A stretch of 57,108 bases of DNA from JAAYYY01 sp964602995 (GTDB lineage: Bacteria > Chloroflexota > Anaerolineae > Promineifilales > Promineifilaceae). The position numbers and the translations under genes were made by a program. Below, piece after piece: positions 25,237-34,234 of the stretch. Within the stretch, counting starts at the first letter, position 1. Each line of letters opens with the position of its first letter. The DNA lies in contig CAZRTM010000009.1 of assembly GCA_964602995.1 (NCBI GenBank), forward strand, positions 1-57,108, written 5' to 3'. The notes under the pieces were generated by a model. That model saw nothing but the letters and a program-made list of their open reading frames with translations, was not told the origin of the DNA and searched no databases.

Positions 25237-26744
25237 GATTCTCTCGTTGAGACCCAGACGGCCTTCACTTCCGTCAGGGCTTCAATCATCTCCTGTCCAT
25301 TGTCGCGTCCATAGCCACTACCCTTATATCCGCCAAAGGGCACGGCCGAATCAAACATGTCGTAGGTGTTAATCCACACCACCCCGCTCTTAATGGCCGC
25401 TGCCACCCGGTGCGCACGGGCCACGTCTCGCGTCCAGACGCCAGCCGCCAGCCCAAACGGCGTGTCGTTGGCGCGGGCGATCACTTCCGCCTCGTCGTCA
25501 AAGGGCAGAATGGGCAGCACCGGCCCGAAGATCTCTTCGCGGGCGATCTTCATCTGGTCATCAGCCCCGGTAAACAGCGCAGGTTGCAGGTAGTAGCCAT
25601 TACCATAGCCATTTCCCTGCAGGCGCTGCCCACCGCAGATCAGTTGCGCCCCTTCCTGCACACCGCTTTCAATATAATCCACAATCTTGTCCAACTGTGG
25701 TTCGCTGACAATCGGCCCCAGGTCGCTACTTTCGCCCAGAGCATGGCCCACACGCACCCCTTCAACCAGCCTCTGCAACCGCTGCACCATCTCCTCATAG
25801 ACCGGGCGTTGCACGTAGAGGCGGGCGCCCGCCACACAGCTCTGCCCGCTGTTGCCAAAGGCAGCCTTGAACGCGCCAGGAACCGCCTCATCCAGGTCAG
25901 CGTCGGCAAAGACGATGTTCGCTGCCTTGTTGCCCAGCTCCAGCGACAGCCGCTTCAGGTTGCCGGCCGAGGCGTGCACAATCGACTGCCCCGTGGCCAC
26001 CGACCCCGTGAAGGCCAGCTTGTCGATCTCTGGATGGGCAGCCATTGCCGCCCCCGCTTCGTTGCCATAGCCGGTCACGATGTTGACCACACCGGGCGGA
26101 AAACCGGCCTCCTGCACCAGCTCGCCAATGCGCAAGATAGCCAGTGAGGCCAGCTCGGCCGGTTTAAACACTACCGTGTTGCCGCAGGCCAGGGCCGGGG
26201 CCAGCTTTTGCATGGCGTGAATCAGGGGGTAGTTCCAGGGGATAATGATGCCCACCACGCCCACCGGTTCGCGCCGCGTGTAGACGAAATGGTTGGGAAT
26301 CGACGGCGTCGGTGTGTAACCGGCCAGCTTGGTCGGCAGACCCGCCGCGTAGTAGGCCCGTTTCGCCGCCGCCGGAGCGTCGATGCGCACCGTGTGCGAC
26401 AGTGGCTTGCCGTTGTCCAACGACTCCAACTCTGCCAGCTGCTGCGCCGACTCCGAAATCAGGTCACCCAGGCGGCGCAACAGAGCTTCACGGTCGGCCG
26501 GCGTCATCCTGCTCCAGGGGCCATCCAGCGCCTTGCGCGCCGCCTCCACCGCGCGGTTGATATCTTCTGCGCCACCGCGCGCCAGTTGCGCCAGCTCAGT
26601 GCCTTCTGACGGATTCATCGTCGCCAGGGTCTCTCCCGCAAGCGCCGGCGTCCATTTTCCGTCAATCAACAGCTCAAACGGGGAATTCCCCAGAAATTCA
26701 GTGGTTTCTCGACTCAGTTCTTTCAATGTCCTCTCTACAGTCAT
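25233..26744 (-). CDS. Aldehyde dehydrogenase
   Basis: A 503-residue NAD(P)-dependent aldehyde dehydrogenase. The catalytic cysteine lies in GNSGQSCVAGARLYV and the base glutamate in LELGNKAANIVF. Substrate-family elements IIPWNYPL and GPVLPILPF are intact. It sits 21 bases after the sugar isomerase-like gene and is coupled to the alcohol dehydrogenase. It probably oxidises the short aldehyde from the aldol step. A second, more distant aldehyde dehydrogenase is at 38332-39804. Confidence 0.93.
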   Translation of the reverse strand: MTVERTLKELSRETTEFLGNSPFELLIDGKWTPALAGETLATMNPSEGTELAQLARGGAEDINRAVEAARKALDGPWSRMTPADREALLRRLGDLISESAQQLAELESLDNGKPLSHTVRIDAPAAAKRAYYAAGLPTKLAGYTPTPSIPNHFVYTRREPVGVVGIIIPWNYPLIHAMQKLAPALACGNTVVFKPAELASLAILRIGELVQEAGFPPGVVNIVTGYGNEAGAAMAAHPEIDKLAFTGSVATGQSIVHASAGNLKRLSLELGNKAANIVFADADLDEAVPGAFKAAFGNSGQSCVAGARLYVQRPVYEEMVQRLQRLVEGVRVGHALGESSDLGPIVSEPQLDKIVDYIESGVQEGAQLICGGQRLQGNGYGNGYYLQPALFTGADDQMKIAREEIFGPVLPILPFDDEAEVIARANDTPFGLAAGVWTRDVARAHRVAAAIKSGVVWINTYDMFDSAVPFGGYKGSGYGRDNGQEMIEALTEVKAVWVSTRES

Positions 26745-26765
26745 CGTACTTCTTAATTACCTCAC

Positions 26766-28103
26766 TTAAAGCGCCGTGTGTGGCAGGCCCGCAAGCCGCG
26801 CCACCGCCGCCAGTTCCTCTTCCACATCTCCATAAATCAGGCACGGATGGTGTTCCCATCCATCGCCCAACATGCGCTCCACCACCTCGCCGGCCGGCGT
26901 ATTTACTGGGCGCGCCAGCCCCGCCGCCCGCCGCAACGTCACGCGCCGGTCCAGCATTTCCACGCCAATGGTCAACAGGCGCAACTGACCCTTGTACAGG
27001 CCAATACGCGCCAGCGTGGCCTGGCCCGGCTTCAGCGTATACTCCACCTCGCGCCCGTACTCACAATAGCGGATTTCGTCCGCATCCCGCGCCAGGCTCT
27101 CGGCGCCGCCATAATGCCACAGCGTCAGCGTGTTCTCTTCATCATTCCAGGCGCTGATGTCCACCAGCGTGGGAATGGCGCCCGTCAGCAGCTTCTGCAA
27201 AGCCATCGTCACCGCGCCGTTAACGTCCCCCTCGGGAGCCATCACCACGCCATCTTCCTGAATCCAACCCAACACCGGCCAGAAACCGCCCACGATCTCG
27301 GCATCAAAGAATTCAGGCCAATCCTTAATGGCAATCACGCTGTGCCCGCTGTCCTGCACCACGTTGGTCAGCGCCCCGTAAAAGCGCTCCATACGCGCCA
27401 CGGCGTCAGCATCCAATTCACCGCCGCTGATAATTGGAAAGTTATCACGTGGGGCATCCCGCTGCGCTCTGGCCTCCAGCTCGCGGCTCAGCTCGTTGAG
27501 GCCAACGTGGTCAATGGCCACGCCCAGCCTGCGCCGCAGCAACAGCTCGTCAAAGGCACAGGGATAAAAGCCCGGCGCGCGGTAGCCGATGAGGCCAATG
27601 CGCGTGCGCGCCAACGCCGCCAGCGCCACCGCGCCATTCACCTGCGCCAGCAATTTGCGCTGCACCTTCTCATCCTGCACGTCGCCGTGCACAAAGGTGT
27701 GCGGCGCATCCAGCGCCGTCAGCGTGTACGTAATCATGTTCGCGCCGCACAGGCTGTTCAGCGACACTTCGCGCTCCAGGGCCGGCTCCGGCAGGGAGTG
27801 CACCACAATGGGTACCTGCAGCGTCTGCGCCAGTCGCGCCGGCGCCTCGCCGTCGGGAAAAGTGGCCACCTGCAGCAACAACGCGTCAATGTTGCTCTGG
27901 CGCAATTTCTCAATCGCCTCGTCCAGCGCCCCCAAATCGGTCACAACCTCTGGCGGCCCTGCCAGCTCATAGTGCGCTTCAAGCACAGAGCGAGTCGCGT
28001 TCAGGTGGCGGGTGGCGGTTTCAATGTCAAAATACGGCACGCCAATTGAAAGTAATCCAAGCGTGCCCTTACGCTCGTCATCATGCCGCTCATTCTGTGG
28101 CAT
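26766..28103 (-). CDS. Fucose/arabinose isomerase-like sugar isomerase
   Basis: A 445-residue protein with the overall architecture of L-fucose/L-arabinose isomerases, which interconvert aldoses and ketoses with a divalent metal. The middle shows GYRAPGFYPCAFDELLLRR and a C-terminal fucose-isomerase-like region (EGDVNGAVTMALQKLLTG, then IGVEMLDRRVTLRR). The start ATG has AAGGAG and overlaps the kinase end by 14 bases. Position after kinase and aldolase genes fits an isomerase-kinase-aldolase pathway. The substrate may be fucose, arabinose or an unusual aldose, and the active-site residues were not checked by structure. Confidence 0.75.
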   Translation of the reverse strand: MPQNERHDDERKGTLGLLSIGVPYFDIETATRHLNATRSVLEAHYELAGPPEVVTDLGALDEAIEKLRQSNIDALLLQVATFPDGEAPARLAQTLQVPIVVHSLPEPALEREVSLNSLCGANMITYTLTALDAPHTFVHGDVQDEKVQRKLLAQVNGAVALAALARTRIGLIGYRAPGFYPCAFDELLLRRRLGVAIDHVGLNELSRELEARAQRDAPRDNFPIISGGELDADAVARMERFYGALTNVVQDSGHSVIAIKDWPEFFDAEIVGGFWPVLGWIQEDGVVMAPEGDVNGAVTMALQKLLTGAIPTLVDISAWNDEENTLTLWHYGGAESLARDADEIRYCEYGREVEYTLKPGQATLARIGLYKGQLRLLTIGVEMLDRRVTLRRAAGLARPVNTPAGEVVERMLGDGWEHHPCLIYGDVEEELAAVARLAGLPHTAL

Positions 28104-29028
28104 TGGGATTCTCCTTATAGTTCTGCAAGTATAACTCTACCTCCTCCCGCCCAGGAATGCCCGCGCGACCACCTACGTGGCGGCACTTCATCGCCGCCGT
28201 CGCCGCGGCAAAGGCCAGGCAACGCTGGGCCTTCCAACCCTGCAGGTGCGCGTAAAGATAGGCGCCGTGGAACGTGTCTCCCGCGCCGGTTGTGTCCACC
28301 ACCGGCACGCGGAAAGCGGGTTGGTACAACTCCCGCGCCCCGTCCCAGTACCAGGCGCCGTTCTCCCCGTCGGTAATCACCACCTGCTGCGGCCGGTACT
28401 TCTTGAGCAGCGCCGGGCCTGCCGCCTGCGGCTCGTTCTCCCCCGTATAGAGCGCGGCAAAAGCGCGGGCCACGACCAGCAAGTCCACAAACGGCAAAAT
28501 CGCTTCAATGTCCGGCCACAGCTCCCCCGCGCCGCCATCAAACGAGACCACCACGCCGGCTTCCTGCGCAATCTGCGCTGCACGCCGCGCTGCGTGCGGG
28601 TACACACCGTCCAGGTGCAGCGCTCGCGCCGAACGGATCAGCTCTGCAGGCACCTCATCCGGCTGCAAATCAGGCAGCCCGCCGCGCCGCCACATGATGG
28701 AGCGCCGCCCGCTCGGTTCGTCAATCAAAATAACCGAAAGCGACTGGTCCCCTGCGTCTGAAAAACGGGCATAGGAACTATCCACGCCGTAGCTCTCAAA
28801 CTCATCGCGCGTGATGCGGCCCCACTGCCCTTCGCCAATCACGCCCAGGTAGCTGGTGCTGGCTCCCAGCTTGCTCGCTGCCACCAGCGCCGTCGCCGCC
28901 GGCCCGCCCCCCTGCAATGTAATCTCCCTGGCCGAAAAAACGGAGTCCAGTTGTGGCAGTTGCGGCACCACAGTCAGAATATCTACCGTTGCCAGACCCA
29001 ATCCTACAATGTCGAATGAGTGCGCCAT
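28090..29028 (-). CDS. PfkB-family carbohydrate kinase
   Basis: A 312-residue ribokinase-fold kinase. The N-terminus reads DIVGLGLATVDIL, and the C-terminal PfkB signature DTTGAGDTFHGAYLY carries the catalytic Asp and anion hole. It should phosphorylate the ketose made by the neighbouring isomerase, giving a ketose 1-phosphate for aldol cleavage. The start ATG overlaps the aldolase stop in a TGATG-like junction. The end overlaps the isomerase start by 14 bases, indicating tight coupling. Confidence 0.92.
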   Translation of the reverse strand: MAHSFDIVGLGLATVDILTVVPQLPQLDSVFSAREITLQGGGPAATALVAASKLGASTSYLGVIGEGQWGRITRDEFESYGVDSSYARFSDAGDQSLSVILIDEPSGRRSIMWRRGGLPDLQPDEVPAELIRSARALHLDGVYPHAARRAAQIAQEAGVVVSFDGGAGELWPDIEAILPFVDLLVVARAFAALYTGENEPQAAGPALLKKYRPQQVVITDGENGAWYWDGARELYQPAFRVPVVDTTGAGDTFHGAYLYAHLQGWKAQRCLAFAAATAAMKCRHVGGRAGIPGREEVELYLQNYKENPNATE

Positions 29029-30299
29029 CAGCTCTCCTTCGTCTGGCCGTAAAGCGTTCGCAATGCCTCGCCGCGGCCGGCAATCTGCAGCGCCTGGAAC
29101 AGCTCCTCAAACCACACCTGGCACGTGCCTGCTATCTCGTCGCGCACCTCTTGCGGCAATGTCCACAGCTCCTGCTTGAAGCGCCCCCAGGCCCGCCAGC
29201 GGTTGTGATAGAAGCGCTGCGCCCGCGAAAGTGCCTCAGCCTCCCCATCGGGGCCCTCATCACCGGCCCCCTTCTCAGCATAGGCCACTTCTTCGCCAAC
29301 CAGACCGTCAATCATCTCCTCGCGCAGCGCCTGCGGCAGCGCCGCATGGTCGAACACCATGTTTTGAATCGCCGTCGCCAGGTGCACTTCAATCGCCCCC
29401 GCTCGCGGCAGCTGGCTGAACTGCTCCAGCGAGAGCGTCGAAGCGCCATGCTGCACCACACCAGGTAAGCCGTACTGTTCGCGCACCATGTCGCTCAGCT
29501 CACGCACCAGCGCCACGTCCAGAGGCATCGTGCCCGTGCTGCCATCGGCGCGCACCACACCGCCATGCCGTGTGCCGGTCTGCACGCTGAGCTTGCCCAG
29601 GCCCACCAGGCCGCCGGGCAACGTCTCGTGATACGCTTTCATAAACGCTTGCACGTCCTCCGGCGTCGTATTCTGCCCGCCGATAACGCCCACCTCGCCG
29701 CCCACCACGACGTCCGCCCCTTGCGGCTCGTGCTGCCTGATAAAAGCCGTCATCGCCGCCGTCAGCTCGGCATTGGCGCGGTGCCGCTCTGCTCCCTCGG
29801 CCCCTTCCCGCACCACGTCTGCGGCGTCGATGTCAATCTGCCGCATGCCGGCCCGCAGCGCCTCCAGGCACAACGCCTGTACATCAGATAGGTTTCCATC
29901 TTCCACGTGCAGGTGATCGCCCTGGAAAAAAACAGGGCCGCGATACCCCTCGCGCACCGCCGCCGCCAGCACCACGGCCACGTACTCCATGAACGGCTGG
30001 TCGCCCGTCGCCGCCTCGCTGGGCGCCAGCTCGAAGATGACCGGCGCCGCGTCCAGCTTCAACGCCGCGCGCCAGGCGGCGCGGGCCAGGTCATAGGTCA
30101 GTCCACGCAGATTGATGGCTGGCGCAGTCACCTCTGGCGTCTCGCCCCTGGCAATAGCCCGGTAGTGGGAGCCAATGGAAGCCAACTCCAACCCCTGTTG
30201 CAAACAAAAGTCACGCAAAGAGCGCGCCGCCGCCACTCGCTCAACGGGCGGTGTCAGGGCAACCTGCGCCACTTCTCGATCCAGCGCCTCTGCCTGCAT
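29028..30299 (-). CDS. Class II ketose-phosphate aldolase-like protein
   Basis: A 423-residue TIM-barrel protein resembling class II fructose/tagatose-bisphosphate aldolases. Candidate metal ligands are the histidines of GDHLHVEDG, plus GGEVGVIGG and QHGAST. The open frame extends upstream, but the ATG at 30299 is just past the dehydratase stop and begins the family-like sequence. At 423 residues it is longer than typical class II aldolases (about 290-360), with an extra C-terminal helical segment. It would cleave the ketose 1-phosphate to dihydroxyacetone phosphate plus an aldehyde. The specificity is inference. Confidence 0.75.
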   Translation of the reverse strand: MQAEALDREVAQVALTPPVERVAAARSLRDFCLQQGLELASIGSHYRAIARGETPEVTAPAINLRGLTYDLARAAWRAALKLDAAPVIFELAPSEAATGDQPFMEYVAVVLAAAVREGYRGPVFFQGDHLHVEDGNLSDVQALCLEALRAGMRQIDIDAADVVREGAEGAERHRANAELTAAMTAFIRQHEPQGADVVVGGEVGVIGGQNTTPEDVQAFMKAYHETLPGGLVGLGKLSVQTGTRHGGVVRADGSTGTMPLDVALVRELSDMVREQYGLPGVVQHGASTLSLEQFSQLPRAGAIEVHLATAIQNMVFDHAALPQALREEMIDGLVGEEVAYAEKGAGDEGPDGEAEALSRAQRFYHNRWRAWGRFKQELWTLPQEVRDEIAGTCQVWFEELFQALQIAGRGEALRTLYGQTKES

Positions 30300-30309
30300 T
30301 CCCTGCCGC

Positions 30310-31458
30310 CTACTCACTTTGCCACGTCCCCTCTGCATAACGCTCAATCGCCTCGGCGTCGAGCCGGAAGCCAAAGCCTGGCTCCTCGCTGACCGTAATC
30401 TGGCCATTTTCATCCACGCCGAATGGCTCGACGAGCATGAAGTCCCGCGCCTCGTCGCTCCAGGCCGGGGGATCCACCGGGAACTCAAACCAGGGGCAGT
30501 TGGGCGTCGCCGCCGCCAGGTGCAAATTCGCGCCCAGGCCAATGCCGTTCGACCACGTGTGGGGGATAAACGGCTTGTAGGCGATTTCTGCCAGCGCCGC
30601 CACCTTGCGCAACTGGAAGACGCCTTCGGAGAAAGCGGCATCGGCCTGAATGATGTCGTAGCAATCCATACCAATGATGTCGCGGTACTCGTGTAAGCCG
30701 CTGTTCAGCTCGCCCCCCGCAATGGGCACGTTCACCCGCTCGGTGAGCTGCGCCAGTTGCTTATAATCATAACGGGGCAGCGGCTCTTCCAGCCACAGCA
30801 CGTTCAGCTCTTCCATGGCCTGCGCCACATACAGCGCGTCGGCAAAGCTCCAGAAGTTGTGCGGCCCGGGGCTGGGCATCACGTGCGCCTGGTTAGCGTC
30901 CACCATCAGGTCGAAGCTGTCGCCAAACTCGGCGCGCACGGCCTGCACCATAGCCACGTCTTCCTTAATATCCGGCCGGCGCAGGCGCAGCTTGGCGGCG
31001 CGGAAGCCGCGCTCGCGCAGGGCGTGCAGCCGCTCGATCTGCTCCTCAGGCGGCACAATTTCCGCCAGGCTGGCGTAGGCCGGTAACGTTTGCTGGTAGC
31101 CGCCCCACAACCGGTACACGGGCAGCCCCGCCGCCTGACCGATGATGTCCCACAGTGCCATCTCCACGGCCCAGGGATAAGAGCCGTCACGCGCCGCGCT
31201 GCGCAAAATGGGGCTGATGCGCTCGATGGCAAAAGGATCGGCGCCCAGGATGTAAGGCGCAACCATGTCCCGGATCGTATGCAGGCCAATGGCCCCCGTG
31301 TCCGGCAGTGCTCCCACACCACGAATACCTTCGTCTGTCGTAATTTCCAGTAACGCGCACGACGTATACTCAAAAGTCCGCCCCGGCGCCCAACTGGGAT
31401 GTAACGGCGCACTAAGCGGGTATTTGAGCACAGTGCAACGGATTTGAGCAATCTTCAT
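30310..31458 (-). CDS. Enolase-superfamily dehydratase (mandelate racemase/muconate lactonizing type)
   Basis: A 382-residue enolase-superfamily enzyme. Metal ligands are Asp in MVDANQ, Glu in WLEEPL and Glu in GGELNSG. The second-strand base motif reads AAKLR, and a histidine in IPHTWSNGIG fits the mandelate-racemase-type general base. Members dehydrate sugar acids such as rhamnonate, galactonate or tartrate. ATG at 31458 follows the GntR gene by 23 bases. Its presence means that the cluster also handles an acid sugar or that one arm is oxidative. Confidence 0.88.
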   Translation of the reverse strand: MKIAQIRCTVLKYPLSAPLHPSWAPGRTFEYTSCALLEITTDEGIRGVGALPDTGAIGLHTIRDMVAPYILGADPFAIERISPILRSAARDGSYPWAVEMALWDIIGQAAGLPVYRLWGGYQQTLPAYASLAEIVPPEEQIERLHALRERGFRAAKLRLRRPDIKEDVAMVQAVRAEFGDSFDLMVDANQAHVMPSPGPHNFWSFADALYVAQAMEELNVLWLEEPLPRYDYKQLAQLTERVNVPIAGGELNSGLHEYRDIIGMDCYDIIQADAAFSEGVFQLRKVAALAEIAYKPFIPHTWSNGIGLGANLHLAAATPNCPWFEFPVDPPAWSDEARDFMLVEPFGVDENGQITVSEEPGFGFRLDAEAIERYAEGTWQSE

Positions 31459-31481
31459 TCTTGTTCCCTAGACTTTTCTGT

Positions 31482-32198
31482 TCAGTTCTTTTCCAACTGC
31501 TGGTCCTGCTTAATCGCCGCCAGCAAATACTTCCCCCCCACCCGTATATGGTCCAGAATCGTCATCGCCGCCAGGTCAGGGTCCCCATTGCGCATGGCAT
31601 CCACAATCCTCTGGTGCCGTTGCGCCAGGTCCCCAACATCACGGTAATAGGAAGACGAGTTATAGACAACCATCGTGATCTGCGCCGACATACTGCGCCA
31701 GACGCGAGCCAGCCGCGAGTGGTCCGAAAGGTCAACCAGCAACTGGTGGAATCTGGTATCCACCGTCGCCGCCGCTATGCGGTCGTCCAGTTGTTCGATC
31801 TTGCGCATCTCGTCAATCACTTCTTCCAGCAACGCCAGGTCGCTGCGCCGGCCTCGTTCTGTCACCAGGCGCACCGCCTTTTCTTCCAGAATGGCGCGCA
31901 GGTCGAAAATCTCTTCAATATCGCGGCTGGTAAACTCCACCGTAAACGTCCCGCGGTTGGGCACCACTTCCACCAGCCCGTCGTGGGCCAGCCTACGGAT
32001 CGCCTCTCGCACCGCCATGCGGCTCACGCCAAACTGGTCCGCAATGCTCTGCTCCACCAGGTGCTCGCCAGGGCCTAATCGCCCCTGCAAAATCGCTTCC
32101 ATCAACGCCTGATAAACGTTCTCACTCAACGTCGAGCGCGTTCGCCCGCGCAAGGGAGGCAATGATTTGATCCAGTTTTCTTGTGGCGTCTGACTCAT
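31482..32198 (-). CDS. GntR-family regulator with FCD domain
   Basis: A 238-residue transcription factor. The winged helix reads LVEQSIADQFGVSRMAVREAIRRL. The FCD effector domain follows with metal-site histidines in DTRFHQLL and HQRIVDAM. It is encoded inside the operon between the permeases and the dehydratase. The TGTATACA tandem sites at 38139-38155 are of the short palindromic kind bound by FCD-type GntR proteins, so this protein is the obvious candidate to control the GH31 promoter. The effector is probably a sugar acid or phosphorylated intermediate. Confidence 0.9.
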   Translation of the reverse strand: MSQTPQENWIKSLPPLRGRTRSTLSENVYQALMEAILQGRLGPGEHLVEQSIADQFGVSRMAVREAIRRLAHDGLVEVVPNRGTFTVEFTSRDIEEIFDLRAILEEKAVRLVTERGRRSDLALLEEVIDEMRKIEQLDDRIAAATVDTRFHQLLVDLSDHSRLARVWRSMSAQITMVVYNSSSYYRDVGDLAQRHQRIVDAMRNGDPDLAAMTILDHIRVGGKYLLAAIKQDQQLEKN

Positions 32199-32252
32199 CG
32201 AGTCGCTCCGCTAGGCGCCCGGCCCTGCTCAGGCCCCAGGCGCATCAATAGG

Positions 32253-33152
32253 TTAGTTCTTAACAGCACCGGCCGTGATCCCTGCCACCAGGTACTTTTG
32301 CAAGAAGATGAAGAGCACCACCACCGGCACGGTCGTCAGCACGGAACCGGCCATCAGCAGATTCCACTGAACCTGGTACTGGCCGATAAACGAGTGCAGC
32401 CCCTGTGGCAACGTCTGCAAGCTGCGTGAGCTGATGAAAGTGGTGGCGAAGAGAAACTCATTCCAGGCCAGAATGAAGCTATAGATGACCGTAGCCACAA
32501 TGCCCGGCGCGGCCAGGGGCAGCGTCACCCGCAGGTAAGCGCCCAGGCGCGTGGCGCCATCGATCATCGCCGCTTCCTCCAGCTCCTGTGGAATGGAACG
32601 GAAATAGCCGGTCAACATCCAGATCGAATAGGGCAGCGCAAATGATGTATAGGAGATAATCAGCGCTGTGTGCGTGTTCAGAATGCCGAAGGTGCGCAAC
32701 ACCACAAAGTAGGGCATCACCAACAGCACCAGGGGGAACAACTGGCTCAGTAGCGTCAGCAGCAGCAGCTTGTCACGACCGGGGAAATCGTAACGGGCAA
32801 AGCCTAACCCGGCGAGAATGGACACTGACACAGAAATGGCCGTGGTGATCAGCGCCACTTTGACGCTGTTCCAGAAGTAAAGAGCAAAGTTCTCAGCGGT
32901 CCAGACCTCTAGATACGTCTGCCACACAAACCCTTCCCTCGGGAACAGGGTCACCGGCCGCCGGAACATCTCGCTGCTGCCCTTCAATGAAGTCAGGATC
33001 ATATAGATGAAGGGGCCGGCAAAGATGATGAAAACGATGATGACCAGAATGAAAATGACGGCAAGGTGCAGCCTGCGTCGCACACGCCCATTAAAGCGGG
33101 GCCGCTGCGGCGCCGCGCGTTCGCCCGGCATGGGAACAGAGTAATCGGCCAC
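32253..33152 (-). CDS. Carbohydrate ABC transporter permease (MalG type)
   Basis: A 299-residue membrane protein with about six transmembrane segments and the EAA loop EEAAMIDGATRLGAYLRVTL, which contacts the ATPase. GTG at 33152 has GGAGG at a good distance and shares a base with the upstream stop. No dedicated ATPase gene is in the cluster, so a shared MsmK/MalK-type ATPase from elsewhere is likely. Confidence 0.92.
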   Translation of the reverse strand: MADYSVPMPGERAAPQRPRFNGRVRRRLHLAVIFILVIIVFIIFAGPFIYMILTSLKGSSEMFRRPVTLFPREGFVWQTYLEVWTAENFALYFWNSVKVALITTAISVSVSILAGLGFARYDFPGRDKLLLLTLLSQLFPLVLLVMPYFVVLRTFGILNTHTALIISYTSFALPYSIWMLTGYFRSIPQELEEAAMIDGATRLGAYLRVTLPLAAPGIVATVIYSFILAWNEFLFATTFISSRSLQTLPQGLHSFIGQYQVQWNLLMAGSVLTTVPVVVLFIFLQKYLVAGITAGAVKN

Positions 33153-34033
33153 TAGCGCACCTCCGTCTGGGCCTTAATGTAGTAACGGCCAAAGATGACC
33201 ACAAACACGAATAGAATGGCAAAAACGATCATGCCCGCGGCGGTGGAGGTGCCCAGGTTAAATTGCTGGAACGCCTCGCGATAGACCAGAATAGTCAACG
33301 TCTCCGTGGCCCGCAGGGGACCACCGGCTGTCATCAACCAGATGGCGTTGAAGTTGTTGAAGGTGTAAACCGTAGTCAACGTGGCGGCGATAATCAACGT
33401 GGGCAGAATCAGGGGAATGGTGATGAACCGGAACCGCTTCAGCGCATTGGCGCCATCCACCTTTGCCGCTTCGTAAAGCTCCTGCGGCACCGCCTGCAAC
33501 ACTGCCAGAATCATGACCGTGACAAACGGCGTTCCTTTCCAGATACTCTCCACAATCACCGCCCCCATGGCTGTGTTGGTGTTGCCCAGCCAGGCAATCG
33601 TTCGCTCCAGAAGCCCCAGCCGTATCAAGACGGCGTTGACGATGCCAAACTCCGCATCATACATCCAGCGCCAGGTCAGCGCCGCCACCACAGACGGCGT
33701 AATCCACGGAATGAGCACAATGCCACGCACCAGCGCCCGCATTGGAAACTCCTGATTCAACAGCAAGGCCACGGCTGTCCCCAACAGTAGCTGCGCCACC
33801 AGGTTAGCGAACGTCCAGACAAAGGTGTTCTCCACCGAGTTCCAGAAATAGGGCGCCTGCACGATGTCCACATAATTCTCAAACCCCACGAACGGATTGC
33901 CCGCTAACGGCCGGGTAAGAACAATTTTGTGCAGGCTCATCCACAGCGCGCGGCCGACAGGATACACAATCACCGCGCCCAACAAAAGAAACGCCGGCGC
34001 AATGAGTACGTACCCCATCCAGTTCTTTTTCAT
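33152..34033 (-). CDS. Carbohydrate ABC transporter permease (MalF/UgpA type)
   Basis: A 293-residue inner-membrane permease with about six transmembrane segments and EAA loop YEAAKVDGANALKRFRFITI. It pairs with the adjacent MalG-type permease; the binding protein is the next gene upstream across a repeat block. Its stop overlaps the partner GTG by one base. Confidence 0.92.
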   Translation of the reverse strand: MKKNWMGYVLIAPAFLLLGAVIVYPVGRALWMSLHKIVLTRPLAGNPFVGFENYVDIVQAPYFWNSVENTFVWTFANLVAQLLLGTAVALLLNQEFPMRALVRGIVLIPWITPSVVAALTWRWMYDAEFGIVNAVLIRLGLLERTIAWLGNTNTAMGAVIVESIWKGTPFVTVMILAVLQAVPQELYEAAKVDGANALKRFRFITIPLILPTLIIAATLTTVYTFNNFNAIWLMTAGGPLRATETLTILVYREAFQQFNLGTSTAAGMIVFAILFVFVVIFGRYYIKAQTEVR

Positions 34034-34059
34034 ACTTGCTGCTTCCTATCTATCCTGTA

Positions 34060-34234
34060 AAACGAGTTGGTAACTCGTTTATCCAACCTTGTAAAACGAG
34101 TTGCCAACTCGTTCTACACCCACCACGCCCAGGGTTGTGCCGGGTTGCCAACCTTCAACAACCCGGCACAACCCACTCCAGGCCAGTCAGCCAGCTACAA
34201 ACCAACTAACCAACCAGCCAACCAATAAACCAAC
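34060..34234. repeat. Cluster of palindromes and AACCA-rich low-complexity sequence
   Basis: Three hairpins follow one another: AAACGAGTT-GGT-AACTCGTTT (34060-34080), AACGAGTT-GCC-AACTCGTT (34095-34113) and a 16-base perfect inverted repeat with arms at 34132-34147 and 34159-34174. The rest, to 34234, is low-complexity AACCA-like sequence. The block lies between the binding-protein stop and the permease start. Confidence 0.85.

Noticed and set aside
30300..30674. N-terminal extension of the aldolase-like protein
   Set aside because: The frame is open but reads as an Arg/Ser/Trp-rich shadow of the dehydratase gene, and the ATG at 30299 gives the family-like start.
34175..34234. CRISPR-like or coding repeat in the AACCA-rich stretch
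   Set aside because: The units are irregular and short with no spacers, so it is simple low-complexity sequence.
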